Shown: one piece after another, positions 49,260 to 57,760 of the stretch
How positions within the stretch are numbered: the stretch's first letter is position 1
How the letters are laid out: the number at the start of each line of letters is the position of its first letter
Assembly (NCBI RefSeq): GCF_001641825.1
Contig: NZ_LRFH01000001.1
Coordinates: forward strand, 1 to 57,760
Length of the DNA: 57,760 nucleotides
Direction: 5' to 3'
Origin: Guyparkeria sp. WRN-7
GTDB taxonomy: Bacteria > Pseudomonadota > Gammaproteobacteria > Halothiobacillales > Halothiobacillaceae
The notes under the pieces: generated by a model
Told to the model about the DNA's origin: nothing
Database searches by the model: none
The model's input: the letters and a program-made list of their open reading frames with translations, nothing else
Made by a program: the position numbers and the translations under genes

Positions 49260-50102
49260 ATGTCCATCCCGGTTTCCTGTGAATTCTTTCCGCCCAAGTC
49301 CGACGAGGGCGAGGCCAAGCTGCGCGAGGTCTACCAGACGCTCGCCCGCGAAATCCGCCCCGAGTACTTCTCGGTCACCTTCGGTGCCGGCGGCTCGACC
49401 CAGACGCGCACCTTCGAGACGGTCCGCGAGATCCAGCGCGACTCCGGCATCCCGGCCGCACCGCACCTGTCCTGCATCGGTTCATCACGCGAGGGGATCG
49501 CGGCGATCCTCGACGATTACCGCGAGCAGGACATCCGCCGCATCGTCGCCCTGCGCGGCGACCTGCCCAGCGGCATGCAGGACCCGGGCGACTTCCGCTA
49601 CGCCAACGAGCTGGTCGCCTTCATCCGCGAGTACAGCGGCGACTGGTTCCACGTCGAGGTGGCCGCCTACCCGGAGATCCACCCGCAGGCACCCGATGCC
49701 GAGACGGATCTGGCTAACTTCAAGCGCAAGGTCGAGGCCGGCGCGGATGCCGCGATCACGCAGTACTTCTACTCGATCGAAGCCTACAAGCGCTTTCTCG
49801 ACGACTGCGAGCGGCTCAACATCGACGTGCCGATCGTCCCCGGCGTGATGCCGATCACCAACTACCAGCAGCTGGCACGCTTCTCCGACATGTGCGGTGC
49901 GGACATACCACGCTGGCTGAGAAAGCGGCTGGAGGGCTTCGGCGACGACCTCGAGGGCCTGCGCGCCTTCGGCCACGACGTGGTCGCCGAGCTGTGTCGC
50001 CAGCTGGTCGACGCCGGCGCACCGGGCATCCACTTCTACGCCATGAACCGCTCGGGACCGGTGATCCGGCTGTGCGAAGACGCCGGCCTGATCGACGATT
50101 GA
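49260..50102 (+). CDS. metF: 5,10-methylenetetrahydrofolate reductase
   Basis: MetF, an FAD-linked TIM barrel, reduces methylene-THF to methyl-THF for methionine regeneration. The 280-residue protein begins VSCEFFPPKSDEGEAKL, the conserved flavin/proton-donor Glu region. It contains SVTFGAGGSTQTRTFE (about residues 39-54), HLSCIGSSRE, ALRGDLPSG and GADAAITQYFYSIEAYKRF. It is slightly shorter than E. coli MetF at the C-terminus. CGGAGA lies seven bases before the ATG. With metK and ahcY it closes the methionine-SAM-homocysteine cycle except for MetH/MetE. Confidence 0.96.
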   Translation: MSIPVSCEFFPPKSDEGEAKLREVYQTLAREIRPEYFSVTFGAGGSTQTRTFETVREIQRDSGIPAAPHLSCIGSSREGIAAILDDYREQDIRRIVALRGDLPSGMQDPGDFRYANELVAFIREYSGDWFHVEVAAYPEIHPQAPDAETDLANFKRKVEAGADAAITQYFYSIEAYKRFLDDCERLNIDVPIVPGVMPITNYQQLARFSDMCGADIPRWLRKRLEGFGDDLEGLRAFGHDVVAELCRQLVDAGAPGIHFYAMNRSGPVIRLCEDAGLIDD

Positions 50103-50132
50103 GCCTCGGCCCGCGCCCTGCCGGCGAGACGT

Positions 50133-50138
50133 TATACT
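50133..50138 (+). promoter_or_regulatory. Near-perfect -10 box seven bases before the DHQS II start
   Basis: TATACT is followed by seven bases and then the ATG at 50146, so a transcript from it would begin at or next to the start codon. The -35 region is not recognisable and there is no Shine-Dalgarno. Translational readthrough from metF (43 bases upstream) is the alternative. Confidence 0.4.
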
Positions 50139-50145
50139 GCGGCTC

Positions 50146-51135
50146 ATGAGCGATTCGACCCCGCACAAGCACATCTGGATCGAGCCGGCCGACCCGGCGA
50201 ACGCCCGCGCCGCGGCTGACGCCGGCGCCACCGCCGTGGTACTGGCGGAAGGGGTCGACACCGCCGGCCTGCCACGCGTCGGCACGAACGGCGACCTGCA
50301 GGAAGGCCGCGACTTCGAGCGCTACCGCATCCGGCAGGAGAGTGACGAGGAGACGGTCCGCCGCGACCGGCTCGCCGTGGTCGAACCGGCCGAGTGGACC
50401 ATCATTCCCGCCGAGAACCTGATCGCGCGCGGCGTGGACGTGATCCAGGTGGTCGACACCGCCGAGCAGGCCAAGCTCGCCCTGACCATCATGGAACAGG
50501 GCGTGGCCGGCATCTGGCTGCGCCACGCCGACATGCCGACGATCGAGGCGCTCGGCGACGTGCTCGACGAGCTCCAGCCCACACCGACCCGCCTGACCGA
50601 GGCCCGCATCACCGCGATCACCCCGGTGGGCATGGGCGATCGCAGTTGTCTCGACCTGATCGGCGAGCTCGACCCCGGCGAGGGGCTGCTGATCGGCAGC
50701 TTCAACCACGCCCGCTTTCTCGTCCACAGCGAGAACGTCGACAACCCGCACTGCGCCGCCCGTCCCTTCCGCGTCAACGCCGGCGCGATCCACGGTTACG
50801 TCGTGACCCCCGGCGACCGGGTGCGCTATCTCGCCGAGATGGCCAGCGGCGACCCGGCCCTGGTCGTCGGCGCCGACGGTCACACCCGCACGCTCGCCGT
50901 CGGCCGCAACAAGATCGAGCGCCGGCCGATGGTGCAGATCGAGGCGGTCGACGATAACGGCAACCGCTTCTCCGCCATCCTGCAGCACGCCGAGACCATC
51001 CGCCTGGTAAGCCCCGAAGGCACGGCGGTGAGCGTGCTCGACCTGAACCCCGGCGACCGAGTACGCGTCTCGCTGGCCGAGCGCGGCGGGCGACACTTCG
51101 GTCGCCGAGTCGACGAAACCATTCTCGAACGCTAA
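50146..51135 (+). CDS. 3-dehydroquinate synthase II (archaeal-type AroB')
   Basis: The family makes 3-dehydroquinate from 2-amino-3,7-dideoxy-D-threo-hept-6-ulosonate with NAD, an alternative to the DAHP/AroB entry of the shikimate pathway and best known from archaea. The 329-residue protein carries the conserved C-terminal half. This includes VGMGDRSCLDL (from residue 161), PGEGLLIGSFNHARFLVHSE, ARPFRVNAGAIHGYV, YLAEMASGDPALVV, VGRNKIERRPMVQIEA and LQHAETIRL. Length matches the family. The partner AroA' aldolase is not in the window. It sits between metF and bioA, an unexpected place. In this organism it could supply dehydroquinate or serve another route; I infer only the family. Confidence 0.88.
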   Translation: MSDSTPHKHIWIEPADPANARAAADAGATAVVLAEGVDTAGLPRVGTNGDLQEGRDFERYRIRQESDEETVRRDRLAVVEPAEWTIIPAENLIARGVDVIQVVDTAEQAKLALTIMEQGVAGIWLRHADMPTIEALGDVLDELQPTPTRLTEARITAITPVGMGDRSCLDLIGELDPGEGLLIGSFNHARFLVHSENVDNPHCAARPFRVNAGAIHGYVVTPGDRVRYLAEMASGDPALVVGADGHTRTLAVGRNKIERRPMVQIEAVDDNGNRFSAILQHAETIRLVSPEGTAVSVLDLNPGDRVRVSLAERGGRHFGRRVDETILER

Positions 51136-51153
51136 TTCCCAGGAGAGCCCGGC

Positions 51154-52494
51154 ATGACCCGCAACCAGGACTGGCAACGCCGCGACCTGAACGTCCTCTG
51201 GCACCCCTGCACACAGATGAAGGACCACGAGTCCATTCCGCTGGTCCCCGTCGACCGCGGCGAGGGTCCGTGGCTGTTCGACTTCGACGGACGCCGCTAC
51301 CTCGACATCATCAGTTCCTGGTGGGTCAACATCTTCGGCCACGCCAACCCGTTCATCAACGACCGCATCAAGGCGCAGCTCGACAAGCTCGAGCACGTCA
51401 TCCTGGCCGGCTTCTCGCACGGGCCGGTGGTCGAGCTTTCCGAACGGCTGGTGGAAATCACCCCCTCGGGACTCGACCGCGCCTTCTACGCCGACAACGG
51501 CTCGTCCGGCGTCGAGGTAGCGCTGAAGATGAGCTACCACTACTGGCGCAACAGCGGCCAGCCCGAGAAGAGCGAATTCATCACCGTGGCCAACAGCTAT
51601 CACGGCGAAACCCTCGGCACGCTCTCGGTGGGTGACGTCGGCCTGTACAAGGACACCTACGGCCCGCTGCTGCGCGCCACCGCGACCGCGCCGTCGCCGG
51701 CCTGCCGCCAGGACCGCGGCGACTGCCGTGAGCGCGCGGCGGAGGCGCTCGAGGGCATGCGCAAGATCCTCGAAGAGCAGGCCGACCGCACCGCCGCGGT
51801 GATCGTCGAACCGCTGGTCCAATGCGCCGCGGGCATGCTGATGCACCACCCGGACTACATCCGCGGCCTGCGCCTGCTGTGCGACGAGTTCGACGTCCAC
51901 CTGATCGCCGACGAGATCGCGGTGGGCTTCGGTCGCACCGGCACGCTGTTCGCCTGCGAGCAGGCCGACATCACGCCCGACTTCATGTGCCTGTCCAAGG
52001 GGCTGACTGCCGGCTACCTGCCGCTGGCAGCCGTGCTCACCAGCGACACGGTCTACCAGGCGTTCTACGACGACTACAACACCATGCGGGCCTTCCTGCA
52101 CAGCCACAGCTTCACCGGCAACCCGCTCGCCTGCGCCGCGGCACTCGCCACGCTCGACCTGTTCGAACGTGACGACGTGATCAACGCCAACCACAAGGCG
52201 CAGGAGATCATGGACCGCCACCTGGCCGAGCTGGCCAAGCTGCCGCACATCACCAACGTGCGCCGCACCGGCATGATCGCGGCGATGGACCTGGTCGATC
52301 CGGCGACCGGCGAGCCGTTCCCGTCCGAGGAGCGCCGCGGCGTGCGTGCCTATCAGTACGCGCTGGAGCATGAACTGCTGCTGCGCCCGCTGGGCAACAC
52401 CCTCTACTGGATGCCGCCCTACGTCCTCGACGAGGACGACTACCGGCACGTGTTCGAGGTCACGTACGACGCCAGCCACGCGGCAGTGAGCTAA
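51154..52494 (+). CDS. bioA: Adenosylmethionine-8-amino-7-oxononanoate aminotransferase BioA
   Basis: BioA is a PLP aminotransferase that uses SAM as amino donor to make 7,8-diaminopelargonate in biotin synthesis. The 446-residue protein has WHPCTQMKDHE (about residues 16-26), the substrate-gating SSWWVNIFGH, the PLP-contact DNGSSGVEVALKM, DEIAVGFGRTG and the Schiff-base Lys in CLSKGLTAGYLPLA (about 282-295). Length is normal. AGGAG precedes the ATG, 18 bases after the DHQS II stop. Other bio genes are absent. SAM consumption links it loosely to metK-ahcY-metF. Confidence 0.95.
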   Translation: MTRNQDWQRRDLNVLWHPCTQMKDHESIPLVPVDRGEGPWLFDFDGRRYLDIISSWWVNIFGHANPFINDRIKAQLDKLEHVILAGFSHGPVVELSERLVEITPSGLDRAFYADNGSSGVEVALKMSYHYWRNSGQPEKSEFITVANSYHGETLGTLSVGDVGLYKDTYGPLLRATATAPSPACRQDRGDCRERAAEALEGMRKILEEQADRTAAVIVEPLVQCAAGMLMHHPDYIRGLRLLCDEFDVHLIADEIAVGFGRTGTLFACEQADITPDFMCLSKGLTAGYLPLAAVLTSDTVYQAFYDDYNTMRAFLHSHSFTGNPLACAAALATLDLFERDDVINANHKAQEIMDRHLAELAKLPHITNVRRTGMIAAMDLVDPATGEPFPSEERRGVRAYQYALEHELLLRPLGNTLYWMPPYVLDEDDYRHVFEVTYDASHAAVS

Positions 52495-52500
52495 AACGAC

Positions 52501-53235
52501 ATGCGCGTCCGCCGGGTCTTCGTCGACGACGAACTGGAGGCCGGTCGGGAAATCGACCTGCCGGCCGAGACCGTCAACTACCTGCGCAACGTGCTGCGGC
52601 TCAAGGACGGCCAGCCGCTGGAGCTGTTCAACGGCCGCGGTCGGCGTGCACGCGCCCAGCTGGCACTCGCCCGGCGCGAGGCGCGCGTGCAGGTCGAGAG
52701 CAGCGAGGCGAGCCCGGCCGAATCGGTGGTGCCGATCACGTTGCTGGCCGCTCTGGCCAAGGGCGAGAAGATGGAATTGGTGATCCAGAAGGCCGTCGAG
52801 CTCGGCGTGACCACCATTGCCCCGGTAGAGACCGAACGCAGCGTGCTGGAACTGAAGGGTGCGCGCGCCGAAAAGCGCATTGCCCGCTGGCGCCAGATCA
52901 TGATCAATGCCTGCGAGCAGTGCGGCCGCGATACCCTGCCCGTCATCGACCCGATCCGCTCGCTGGAAGAGGCGGTGGCCACCACCGAGGCACCGGTACG
53001 ACTGGTCCTCGATCCGCGCGCCGAACGGCCGCTGACCGAGCTGCGCGACCAGCCGCGCCCGGACGGCGTCGCGCTATTGGTCGGCCCGGAAGGCGGGCTG
53101 ACCGACGACGAGGTGAAAACGGCCGTCGAGCACGGCTTTCGCGCGCTGACGCTCGGTCCGCGCATCCTGCGCGCGGAGACCGCCGCCATCACCGGCGTGG
53201 CGGTGCTGCAGTACCAGTGGGGCGATCTGGGCTGA
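52501..53235 (+). CDS. rsmE: 16S rRNA (uracil1498-N3)-methyltransferase RsmE
   Basis: RsmE is a SPOUT-fold enzyme methylating U1498 of 16S rRNA. The 244-residue protein has an N-terminal PUA-like domain (RVFVDDELEAGREIDLP; VNYLRNVLRLKDGQ) and the C-terminal knot. The knot contains LAALAKGEKMELVIQKAVELGV, INACEQCGRDTLP, LLVGPEGGLTDDEV and LGPRILRAETAAI, which form the SAM pocket. It starts six bases after bioA, so the two are co-transcribed, and converges on nadE with a 25-base gap. Confidence 0.96.
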   Translation: MRVRRVFVDDELEAGREIDLPAETVNYLRNVLRLKDGQPLELFNGRGRRARAQLALARREARVQVESSEASPAESVVPITLLAALAKGEKMELVIQKAVELGVTTIAPVETERSVLELKGARAEKRIARWRQIMINACEQCGRDTLPVIDPIRSLEEAVATTEAPVRLVLDPRAERPLTELRDQPRPDGVALLVGPEGGLTDDEVKTAVEHGFRALTLGPRILRAETAAITGVAVLQYQWGDLG

Positions 53236-53260
53236 GGCACCCGAGCGGGCGCCGGCCGGG

Positions 53261-54949
53261 TCAGGAGCCGGCCTTGTCGGGCCGGAATCCCGAGCTGATC
53301 GGGTAACGGCGGTCGCGGCCGAAGGCACGCCGACTGATCCGCACGCCCGGCGGGGCCTGACGGCGCTTGTACTCGTTGACCAGGATCATGCCGACCACGC
53401 GGCGCACCACCGCCTCGTCCAGTCCCATCGCCACGATTTCCTCGATACTGCAGTCGTCCTCGACGAAGGCCTCGATGATGCGATCGAGGTCCTCGTAGGC
53501 CGGCAGCGAATCGGAATCGAGCTGGTCGGCACGCAACTCGGCCGACGGCTCGCGCGTGATCACCCGCTCGGGCACGGCAGCCAGCTCCGGGCGCACCGTC
53601 CCGCCGAGGGTATTGCGGTAGCGCGCCAGCTGGTAGACCACCGTCTTGGGCACGTCCTTGATCGGCGCGAAGCCGCCGGCCATGTCGCCGTAGAGGGTGG
53701 CGTAGCCGACGGCCAGCTCGGACTTGTTGCCGGTGGTCAGCAGCAGGCGGCCGAACTTGTTGGACATCGCCATCAGGATCACGCCACGGGCCCGCGCCTG
53801 CAGGTTCTCCTCGGTGACATCCTCGGCCAGGCCCGCGAACAGGGGACCGAGCGTCTCCTTGAACTGACCGAAGATCGGTTCGATCGAGAGCGTCTCGCAG
53901 CGCACGCCCAGCGCCTCGCACTGGAGCTCGGCATCCTCGAGGCTCATCGGCGAGGTGTACTGCGACGGCATGCGCACGGCGAGCACATTGTCGGCCCCGA
54001 GCGCATCCACCGCCAGGGCCAGCACCAGCGAGGAATCGATCCCGCCGGACAGGCCCAGTACCACGCCGGAAAAGCCGTTCTTGCGCACGTAATCGGCGAT
54101 GCCGGTGGTGAGAGCGCGGTAGATCTCCGCCTCGCCCTGCTGCCACTCGTGACTCGCCCCGTGCGCCAGGATTTCGCCGGCCGACGACACCTCGGTCCAG
54201 CCGATGGCCTCGGCAAAGCCCGGCAAGTGCATGTGGTTGCCGGAGGCCGACGAGACGAACGAGCGACCATCGAACACCAGCTCGTCCTGACCACCGACCA
54301 GATTGACGTAGACGACCGCACAACCGCTTGAATGGACGCGCTCGGCGATCTGCGCCTCGCGCTCACGGGTCTTCTGCCGGTGGAACGGCGAGGCGTTGAG
54401 CACGCAGATCACCCTGGCGCCGGCCGCGGCAGTCGCCTCGATCGGGCCTTCGCGCCAGGCATCCTCGCAGATCACGACACCCACCGGCACGCCGTCGATA
54501 TGCGTAACCAGTGTCTCGGTGCCCTTGCGGAAATAGCGCTTCTCGTCGAACACGCCGTAATTGGGCAGCGCCTGCTTGGCATAGCGGGCGACGATGCGCC
54601 CGCCGTCGATCAGCACCGCCTGGTTCTGCAGATGACCGTCCGGCCCACGTCCCGGCGTCCCGATCAGGACCGCGGTATCACCCACCTGCTCGGCAATGTG
54701 GGCGAGTTCGGCCTCGCAGGCGTCGACGAAATCGCGTCGCAGCAGCAGATCTTCGGGCGGATAGCCGGACAGCGTCAGCTCGGGGAACACCACCAGGCGG
54801 GCGTCGACCTCCTTGCGGGCGCGCTCGACCAGTTCGATCACGCGCGCGGCATTGGCGCGGCTGTCGCCGACTCGGGTATTGATCTGGGCAAGGGCAATGC
54901 GCAGGCCGTCGACCTCGCGCTCTTCGATACGATTCAACTGATCACTCAC
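53261..54949 (-). CDS. nadE: Glutamine-dependent NAD+ synthetase
   Basis: NadE converts nicotinate adenine dinucleotide to NAD using glutamine as nitrogen source. From the GTG at 54949, which overlaps the sucD stop (GTGA), it has 562 residues. The N-terminal nitrilase-type glutaminase has the Glu in [15 protein letters not shown], the Lys in [18 protein letters not shown] and the nucleophile Cys in GVVICEDAW (about residue 155). The C-terminal synthetase has the PP-loop [15 protein letters not shown] (about 300). The open frame continues upstream to 55057, but within sucD. Confidence 0.96.
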   Translation of the reverse strand: MSDQLNRIEEREVDGLRIALAQINTRVGDSRANAARVIELVERARKEVDARLVVFPELTLSGYPPEDLLLRRDFVDACEAELAHIAEQVGDTAVLIGTPGRGPDGHLQNQAVLIDGGRIVARYAKQALPNYGVFDEKRYFRKGTETLVTHIDGVPVGVVICEDAWREGPIEATAAAGARVICVLNASPFHRQKTREREAQIAERVHSSGCAVVYVNLVGGQDELVFDGRSFVSSASGNHMHLPGFAEAIGWTEVSSAGEILAHGASHEWQQGEAEIYRALTTGIADYVRKNGFSGVVLGLSGGIDSSLVLALAVDALGADNVLAVRMPSQYTSPMSLEDAELQCEALGVRCETLSIEPIFGQFKETLGPLFAGLAEDVTEENLQARARGVILMAMSNKFGRLLLTTGNKSELAVGYATLYGDMAGGFAPIKDVPKTVVYQLARYRNTLGGTVRPELAAVPERVITREPSAELRADQLDSDSLPAYEDLDRIIEAFVEDDCSIEEIVAMGLDEAVVRRVVGMILVNEYKRRQAPPGVRISRRAFGRDRRYPISSGFRPDKAGS

Positions 54950-55848
54950 GATGCGCCTGGGTCCTCGGACTGGCCATTGAGTACGCGGGCGGCCGTGACG
55001 CCGAGCTCGGCCGGGCTTTCGACCACATGCACACCGGCGGCGCGCAGCGCGTCGCACTTGGCCGCAGCGGTCCCCTTGCCACCGGCGATGACCGCGCCGG
55101 CGTGCCCCATGCGCTTGCCCGATGGTGCGGTGGCCCCGGCGATGTAGGCGACCACCGGTTTCGGATAGCCTTGGCGAATGAACTCGGCAGCGGCCTCCTC
55201 GGCCCCACCACCGATCTCGCCCACCATCAGCACCAGCTCGGTCTGCGGATCGTCGGCGAAGCGCGACAGGCAGTCCATGAAATCAAGCCCGCCAATCGGG
55301 TCACCGCCAATCCCGACGCAGGTGCTCTGACCGAGCCCCTCCGCGGTGGTCTGCGCGACCGCCTCGTAGGTCAGGGTCCCGGAACGCGACACGATGCCGA
55401 CACGCCCTTTCTGGTGGATGGCGCCCGGCATGATGCCGATCTTGCAGGCATCCGGCGTGATCAGCCCCGGGCAGTTCGGACCGATCAGGCTGGCATCGGG
55501 ATAATCCTGTGCGAGCACGGCCTTGACCTTGAGCATGTCGACGACGGGAATGCCCTCGGTGATGCAGGCGATCACCTCGATGCCGGCGGCCGCGGCCTCG
55601 AGGATCGAGTCGGCCGCGAACGGTGCCGGCACGTAGATCATGCTCGCCGTCGCCCCGGTCTCGCGGACCGCATCGGCGACCGTGTCGAACACCGGCAGGC
55701 CCAGGTGGGTCTGACCGCCCTTGCCCGGGGTGACCCCGCCGACAAGGCGCGTGCCGTAGGCCAGTGCCTGTTCGGAATGAAAGGTGCCCTGCTTGCCGGT
55801 GAATCCCTGGCAGATCACGCGGGTGGACTCGTCGACCAGAATGCTCAT
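54946..55848 (-). CDS. sucD: Succinyl-CoA ligase alpha subunit
   Basis: SucD carries the CoA-binding Rossmann domain and the phosphohistidine of succinyl-CoA synthetase. The 300-residue protein has [16 protein letters not shown] (residues 13-28), [36 protein letters not shown] and the active-site His in [15 protein letters not shown] (about residue 246). It shares one base with the sucC stop (TGATG). 2-oxoglutarate dehydrogenase genes are not beside it, in contrast to E. coli. Confidence 0.97.
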   Translation of the reverse strand: MSILVDESTRVICQGFTGKQGTFHSEQALAYGTRLVGGVTPGKGGQTHLGLPVFDTVADAVRETGATASMIYVPAPFAADSILEAAAAGIEVIACITEGIPVVDMLKVKAVLAQDYPDASLIGPNCPGLITPDACKIGIMPGAIHQKGRVGIVSRSGTLTYEAVAQTTAEGLGQSTCVGIGGDPIGGLDFMDCLSRFADDPQTELVLMVGEIGGGAEEAAAEFIRQGYPKPVVAYIAGATAPSGKRMGHAGAVIAGGKGTAAAKCDALRAAGVHVVESPAELGVTAARVLNGQSEDPGAS

Positions 55849-57032
55849 CAGGACGCCTCCCGGCTGCTGTTGGCGAGTGTCACCGCCCGCTTGGCGGCGG
55901 CGGCAAGGTCATCCTCGGCGGTGAGAGCCAGACCGGAGTCGGCCAGCATACGCCGCCCCTCTTCCGCGTTGGTACCGGCCAGGCGCACCACGGTCGGCAC
56001 GTCGAGCGATACCTCGCGGGCCGCCTCGATGATGCCCTCGGCAATCAGGTCGCAACGGACGATGCCGCCGAAGATGTTTACCAGGATGGCCTCGACGCGT
56101 TCGTTTTCGAGGATCAGCTTGAACGCCTCGGTGACCTTGGCAGCGGAGGTCCCGCCGCCAACGTCGAGGAAGTTGGCCGGCATGCCGCCGGCGTGCTGGA
56201 CCAGATCCATCGTGGCCATCGCCAGACCGGCGCCATTGACCATGCAGGCGATATTGCCGTCGAGCGAGACGTAATTGAGTCCGTGATCGATGGCCTTTCG
56301 CTCTGCCGGGTCTTCCTGGGCGACGTCACGCTGCTGCCACCATTCCGTCTGGCGGTATCCGGCGTTGTCATCCAGAGACACCTTCGCGTCGACGATGCCA
56401 AGATCCCCGTTGCCGAGCCGTGCCAGCGGGTTGATCTCGATCAATGCGGCATCGCGGTCGATGAAGGCTCGGTAAAGCTTGAGCGCCAGCGAGACGAATG
56501 CCTTCACCTGCGTGCCTTCGAGGCCAAGGGCAAAGGCGAGATCGCGTGCCTGGTAAGCCGCGAGCCCCACCGTCGGGTTGACCACCGTGCGGAAGATCGC
56601 CTCGGGGTTGGAGGCGGCCACGCTCTCGATATCCATACCGCCCTGCGGCGAGGCGATCACGACCACCCGTTGCAGGGCACGATCGACCGTGACGGCGAGG
56701 TAGTACTCGTGTTCGATGGTAGCGGCCGGCTCCACGAGCACGGCATCCACCGGCAAGCCCGCCGGCCCGGTCTGGCCGGTGACCAGCCGGGTACCGATCA
56801 GTGCATCGGCCGCCTCGACCACGGCATCACCGGAATCGACCAGCCGGACGCCACCGGCCTTGCCACGCGCGCCGCTGTGGACCTGTGCCTTGACCACCCA
56901 GCGACCGGTCTCGCTACTCGGCAAGGCGGTAGCAACCTGCTTGGCGCTCGCCTGCTTGAGTAGCAGGTTGGGCGGGACCTCGATCCCAAATTCCGACAGT
57001 AGTGACTTGGCCTGATATTCATGCAGGTTCAT
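55848..57032 (-). CDS. sucC: Succinyl-CoA ligase beta subunit
   Basis: SucC binds the nucleotide (ATP-grasp domain) and succinate. The 394-residue protein starts with the signature [17 protein letters not shown]. It contains the nucleotide-binding [19 protein letters not shown] (about residues 47-65), [15 protein letters not shown] (about 198-212), and the succinate-site [28 protein letters not shown]. It is the first gene of the sucC-sucD-nadE unit, transcribed away from the comEA-like gene, whose terminator lies between. Confidence 0.97.
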   Translation of the reverse strand: MNLHEYQAKSLLSEFGIEVPPNLLLKQASAKQVATALPSSETGRWVVKAQVHSGARGKAGGVRLVDSGDAVVEAADALIGTRLVTGQTGPAGLPVDAVLVEPAATIEHEYYLAVTVDRALQRVVVIASPQGGMDIESVAASNPEAIFRTVVNPTVGLAAYQARDLAFALGLEGTQVKAFVSLALKLYRAFIDRDAALIEINPLARLGNGDLGIVDAKVSLDDNAGYRQTEWWQQRDVAQEDPAERKAIDHGLNYVSLDGNIACMVNGAGLAMATMDLVQHAGGMPANFLDVGGGTSAAKVTEAFKLILENERVEAILVNIFGGIVRCDLIAEGIIEAAREVSLDVPTVVRLAGTNAEEGRRMLADSGLALTAEDDLAAAAKRAVTLANSSREAS

Positions 57033-57130
57033 GGTGGGCCATTCCGCGGATCAAGAGTGTGAAAGGGCGCCATTGTCGCGCACCCGGCCCCCATTGTCAT
57101 GCCCACCCACGCCATTCGCACCGCCCGATC

Positions 57131-57163
57131 GGAAAAAAGAAAACCCCGGCAATGGCCGGGGCA
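57131..57163 (-). terminator. Intrinsic terminator after the ComEA-like gene
   Basis: On the minus strand CCCCGGCC and a matching GCCGGGG arm are followed by TTTTCTTTTTTCC, 27 bases after the stop at 57190. It isolates the small gene from sucC. Confidence 0.9.
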
Positions 57164-57189
57164 ACGAGTCACCGAGGGGAGACGTGAAT

Positions 57190-57462
57190 TCAGGGTCGCA
57201 CGGTTACATGCGGCATCATTCGCCGAATGATGCGTTCGCTGACTCCCCAGACGTCTCGCAGGTCGTCGACTGAGCGGAAGCGGCCAACCGTTTCCCGATG
57301 CGTCACGATACGCTCCGCCGGCACCGGGCCCACGCCCAGCCCCTCACGAAACTCGTCAACCGAGGCCCGGTTAAGGTCGATGGCCGCCGCATGGACCGCC
57401 ACCGTCGGTACTAGCGACGCGACAAACAACCCGAATCGAACCCAGCTTCGCCACAAAGTCAT
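57190..57462 (-). CDS. ComEA-like helix-hairpin-helix protein, secreted
   Basis: A 90-residue protein with a Sec signal peptide (cleavage near VHAAA, about residue 26) and one helix-hairpin-helix unit: IDLNRASVDEFREGLGVGPVPAERIVTHRE followed by FRSVDDLRDVWGVSERIIRRM. The fold matches the DNA-binding ComEA domain used in natural transformation. Such small proteins are common and many are not competence genes. I chose the ATG at 57462 over the GTG two codons earlier because AGG lies five bases upstream. It is a single-gene transcript, flanked by a terminator. A possible -10 (TATAGT, 57495-57500) lacks a clear -35. Confidence 0.87.
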   Translation of the reverse strand: MTLWRSWVRFGLFVASLVPTVAVHAAAIDLNRASVDEFREGLGVGPVPAERIVTHRETVGRFRSVDDLRDVWGVSERIIRRMMPHVTVRP

Positions 57463-57537
57463 GACCACCTGATTGGAGATGAACCAGCGCGATCACTATA
57501 GGCAGACACGATGCCGGCCGGTATCAGGCAATTCGGC

Positions 57538-57577
57538 AATCGGCGTAGGATTAAGCCACGATGTCTGTACGCCGATT
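57538..57577. repeat. Perfect 10-bp inverted repeat upstream of the ComEA-like gene
   Basis: AATCGGCGTA (57538-57547) and TACGCCGATT (57568-57577) are exact complements with a 20-base spacer. GTAGGAT and ATTCCTAC at the edges partly extend the symmetry. It lies between the rRNA terminator and the comEA-like gene (start 57462), so it could be an operator or a remnant of a mobile element. No gene is visible in 57463-57666 otherwise. Confidence 0.5.
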
Positions 57578-57666
57578 CCTACAGGACGAACCCGAACATC
57601 CGTTCGCATCTGGGACCGGCCAGACTCGTTCTTCCACCGACCGCGGAAAGCGGTGGCTACGAGCAT

Positions 57667-57706
57667 GAAAAAAACCCCGTCCGGCGGGGCCGAGACGGGG
57701 TTTTTG
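57667..57706 (-). terminator. Intrinsic terminator of the rRNA operon
   Basis: On the minus strand AACCCCGTC and GACGGGGTT pair around a GC-rich loop and are followed by a T-run of seven, directly after the 5S rRNA 3' end. Confidence 0.9.
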
Positions 57707-57713
57707 GAATGGG

Positions 57714-57760
57714 GAGCCTGGCGTTGACCTACTTTCACATGGGGAAGCCCCACACTATCA
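57714..57760 (-). rRNA. 5S ribosomal RNA, 3' part only
   Basis: The last 47 bases, read on the minus strand, match the 3' third of gammaproteobacterial 5S rRNA: GATAGTGTGGGGCTTCCCCA, then GTGAAAGTAGGTCAACGCCAGGC. The rest, and presumably 23S and 16S genes, lie beyond the right edge. The exact 3' end is approximate. Confidence 0.93.

Noticed and set aside
49855-52479. An 874-residue minus-strand open frame across metF, DHQS II and bioA
   Set aside because: It spans three well-supported genes on the other strand, and its composition is typical of the third-position GC shadow. It has no domain.

Overview
The window is a GC-rich, densely coded chromosomal segment of a gammaproteobacterium. Supporting signs are the ybgC-tolQRAB-cpoB order followed by a tRNA-Lys, the yebC-ruvCAB cluster, Kdo transferase and LPS-type glycosyltransferases, and a Fpr-type ferredoxin reductase. 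A tkt-gap-pgk-pyk-fba run with a Calvin-type class II aldolase suggests a chemolithoautotroph, perhaps of the Halothiobacillaceae/Ectothiorhodospiraceae kind. That placement is inference; no RuBisCO or sulfur-oxidation gene is in view. Almost everything looks like vertically inherited housekeeping DNA. I see no CRISPR array, insertion sequence, integrase, phage gene or toxin-antitoxin pair.

Layout. 1-14.7 kb: mostly minus strand. yebC-ruvC-ruvA-ruvB, ybgC-tolQ-tolR-tolA-tolB-cpoB, then queE-queC, then tRNA-Lys with its own promoter. To the right of yebC lie an MFS exporter, an anthranilate/aminodeoxychorismate synthase glutaminase subunit, fpr and an EamA permease, then two small plus-strand membrane-protein genes. 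14.7-19.5 kb: thiC behind a TPP riboswitch, a PCMT-family methyltransferase and tolC. 19.4-25.9 kb: an envelope-sugar cluster (waaA, LpxL-like acyltransferase, one GT2 and two GT4 glycosyltransferases, an ELM1-family protein) arranged as alternating convergent and divergent pairs, two of which overlap at their 3' ends. 25.9-31.4 kb: zf-CHCC protein, ilvE, a 7TM-DISM diguanylate cyclase, a SPOR protein and argS. 31.5-37.1 kb: folE-folM, a NodI/NodJ-like ABC exporter and a membrane PAS sensor with no output domain. 37.2-44.3 kb: the tkt-gap-pgk-pyk-fba carbon operon. 44.5-53.2 kb: a thioredoxin-fold protein, an orphan PhnD-like binding protein, then metK, SAH riboswitch-ahcY, metF, an archaeal-type 3-dehydroquinate synthase II, bioA and rsmE. 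53.2-57.8 kb: sucC-sucD-nadE, a ComEA-like helix-hairpin-helix protein, and the 3' end of a 5S rRNA with its terminator, marking an rRNA operon entering from the right on the minus strand.

How the genes work together. metK, ahcY and metF form the activated-methyl cycle, with the SAH riboswitch turning ahcY on when the toxic product SAH accumulates. bioA also consumes SAM, as amino donor. tolQRAB-cpoB is the envelope-constriction machine, but pal, normally between tolB and cpoB, is missing. The LPS cluster builds and decorates Kdo-lipid A. The most unusual items are the archaeal-type dehydroquinate synthase with a possible leaderless start, the pal-less tol operon, and the sensor without an effector domain. 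I did not find an obvious new multi-gene system.
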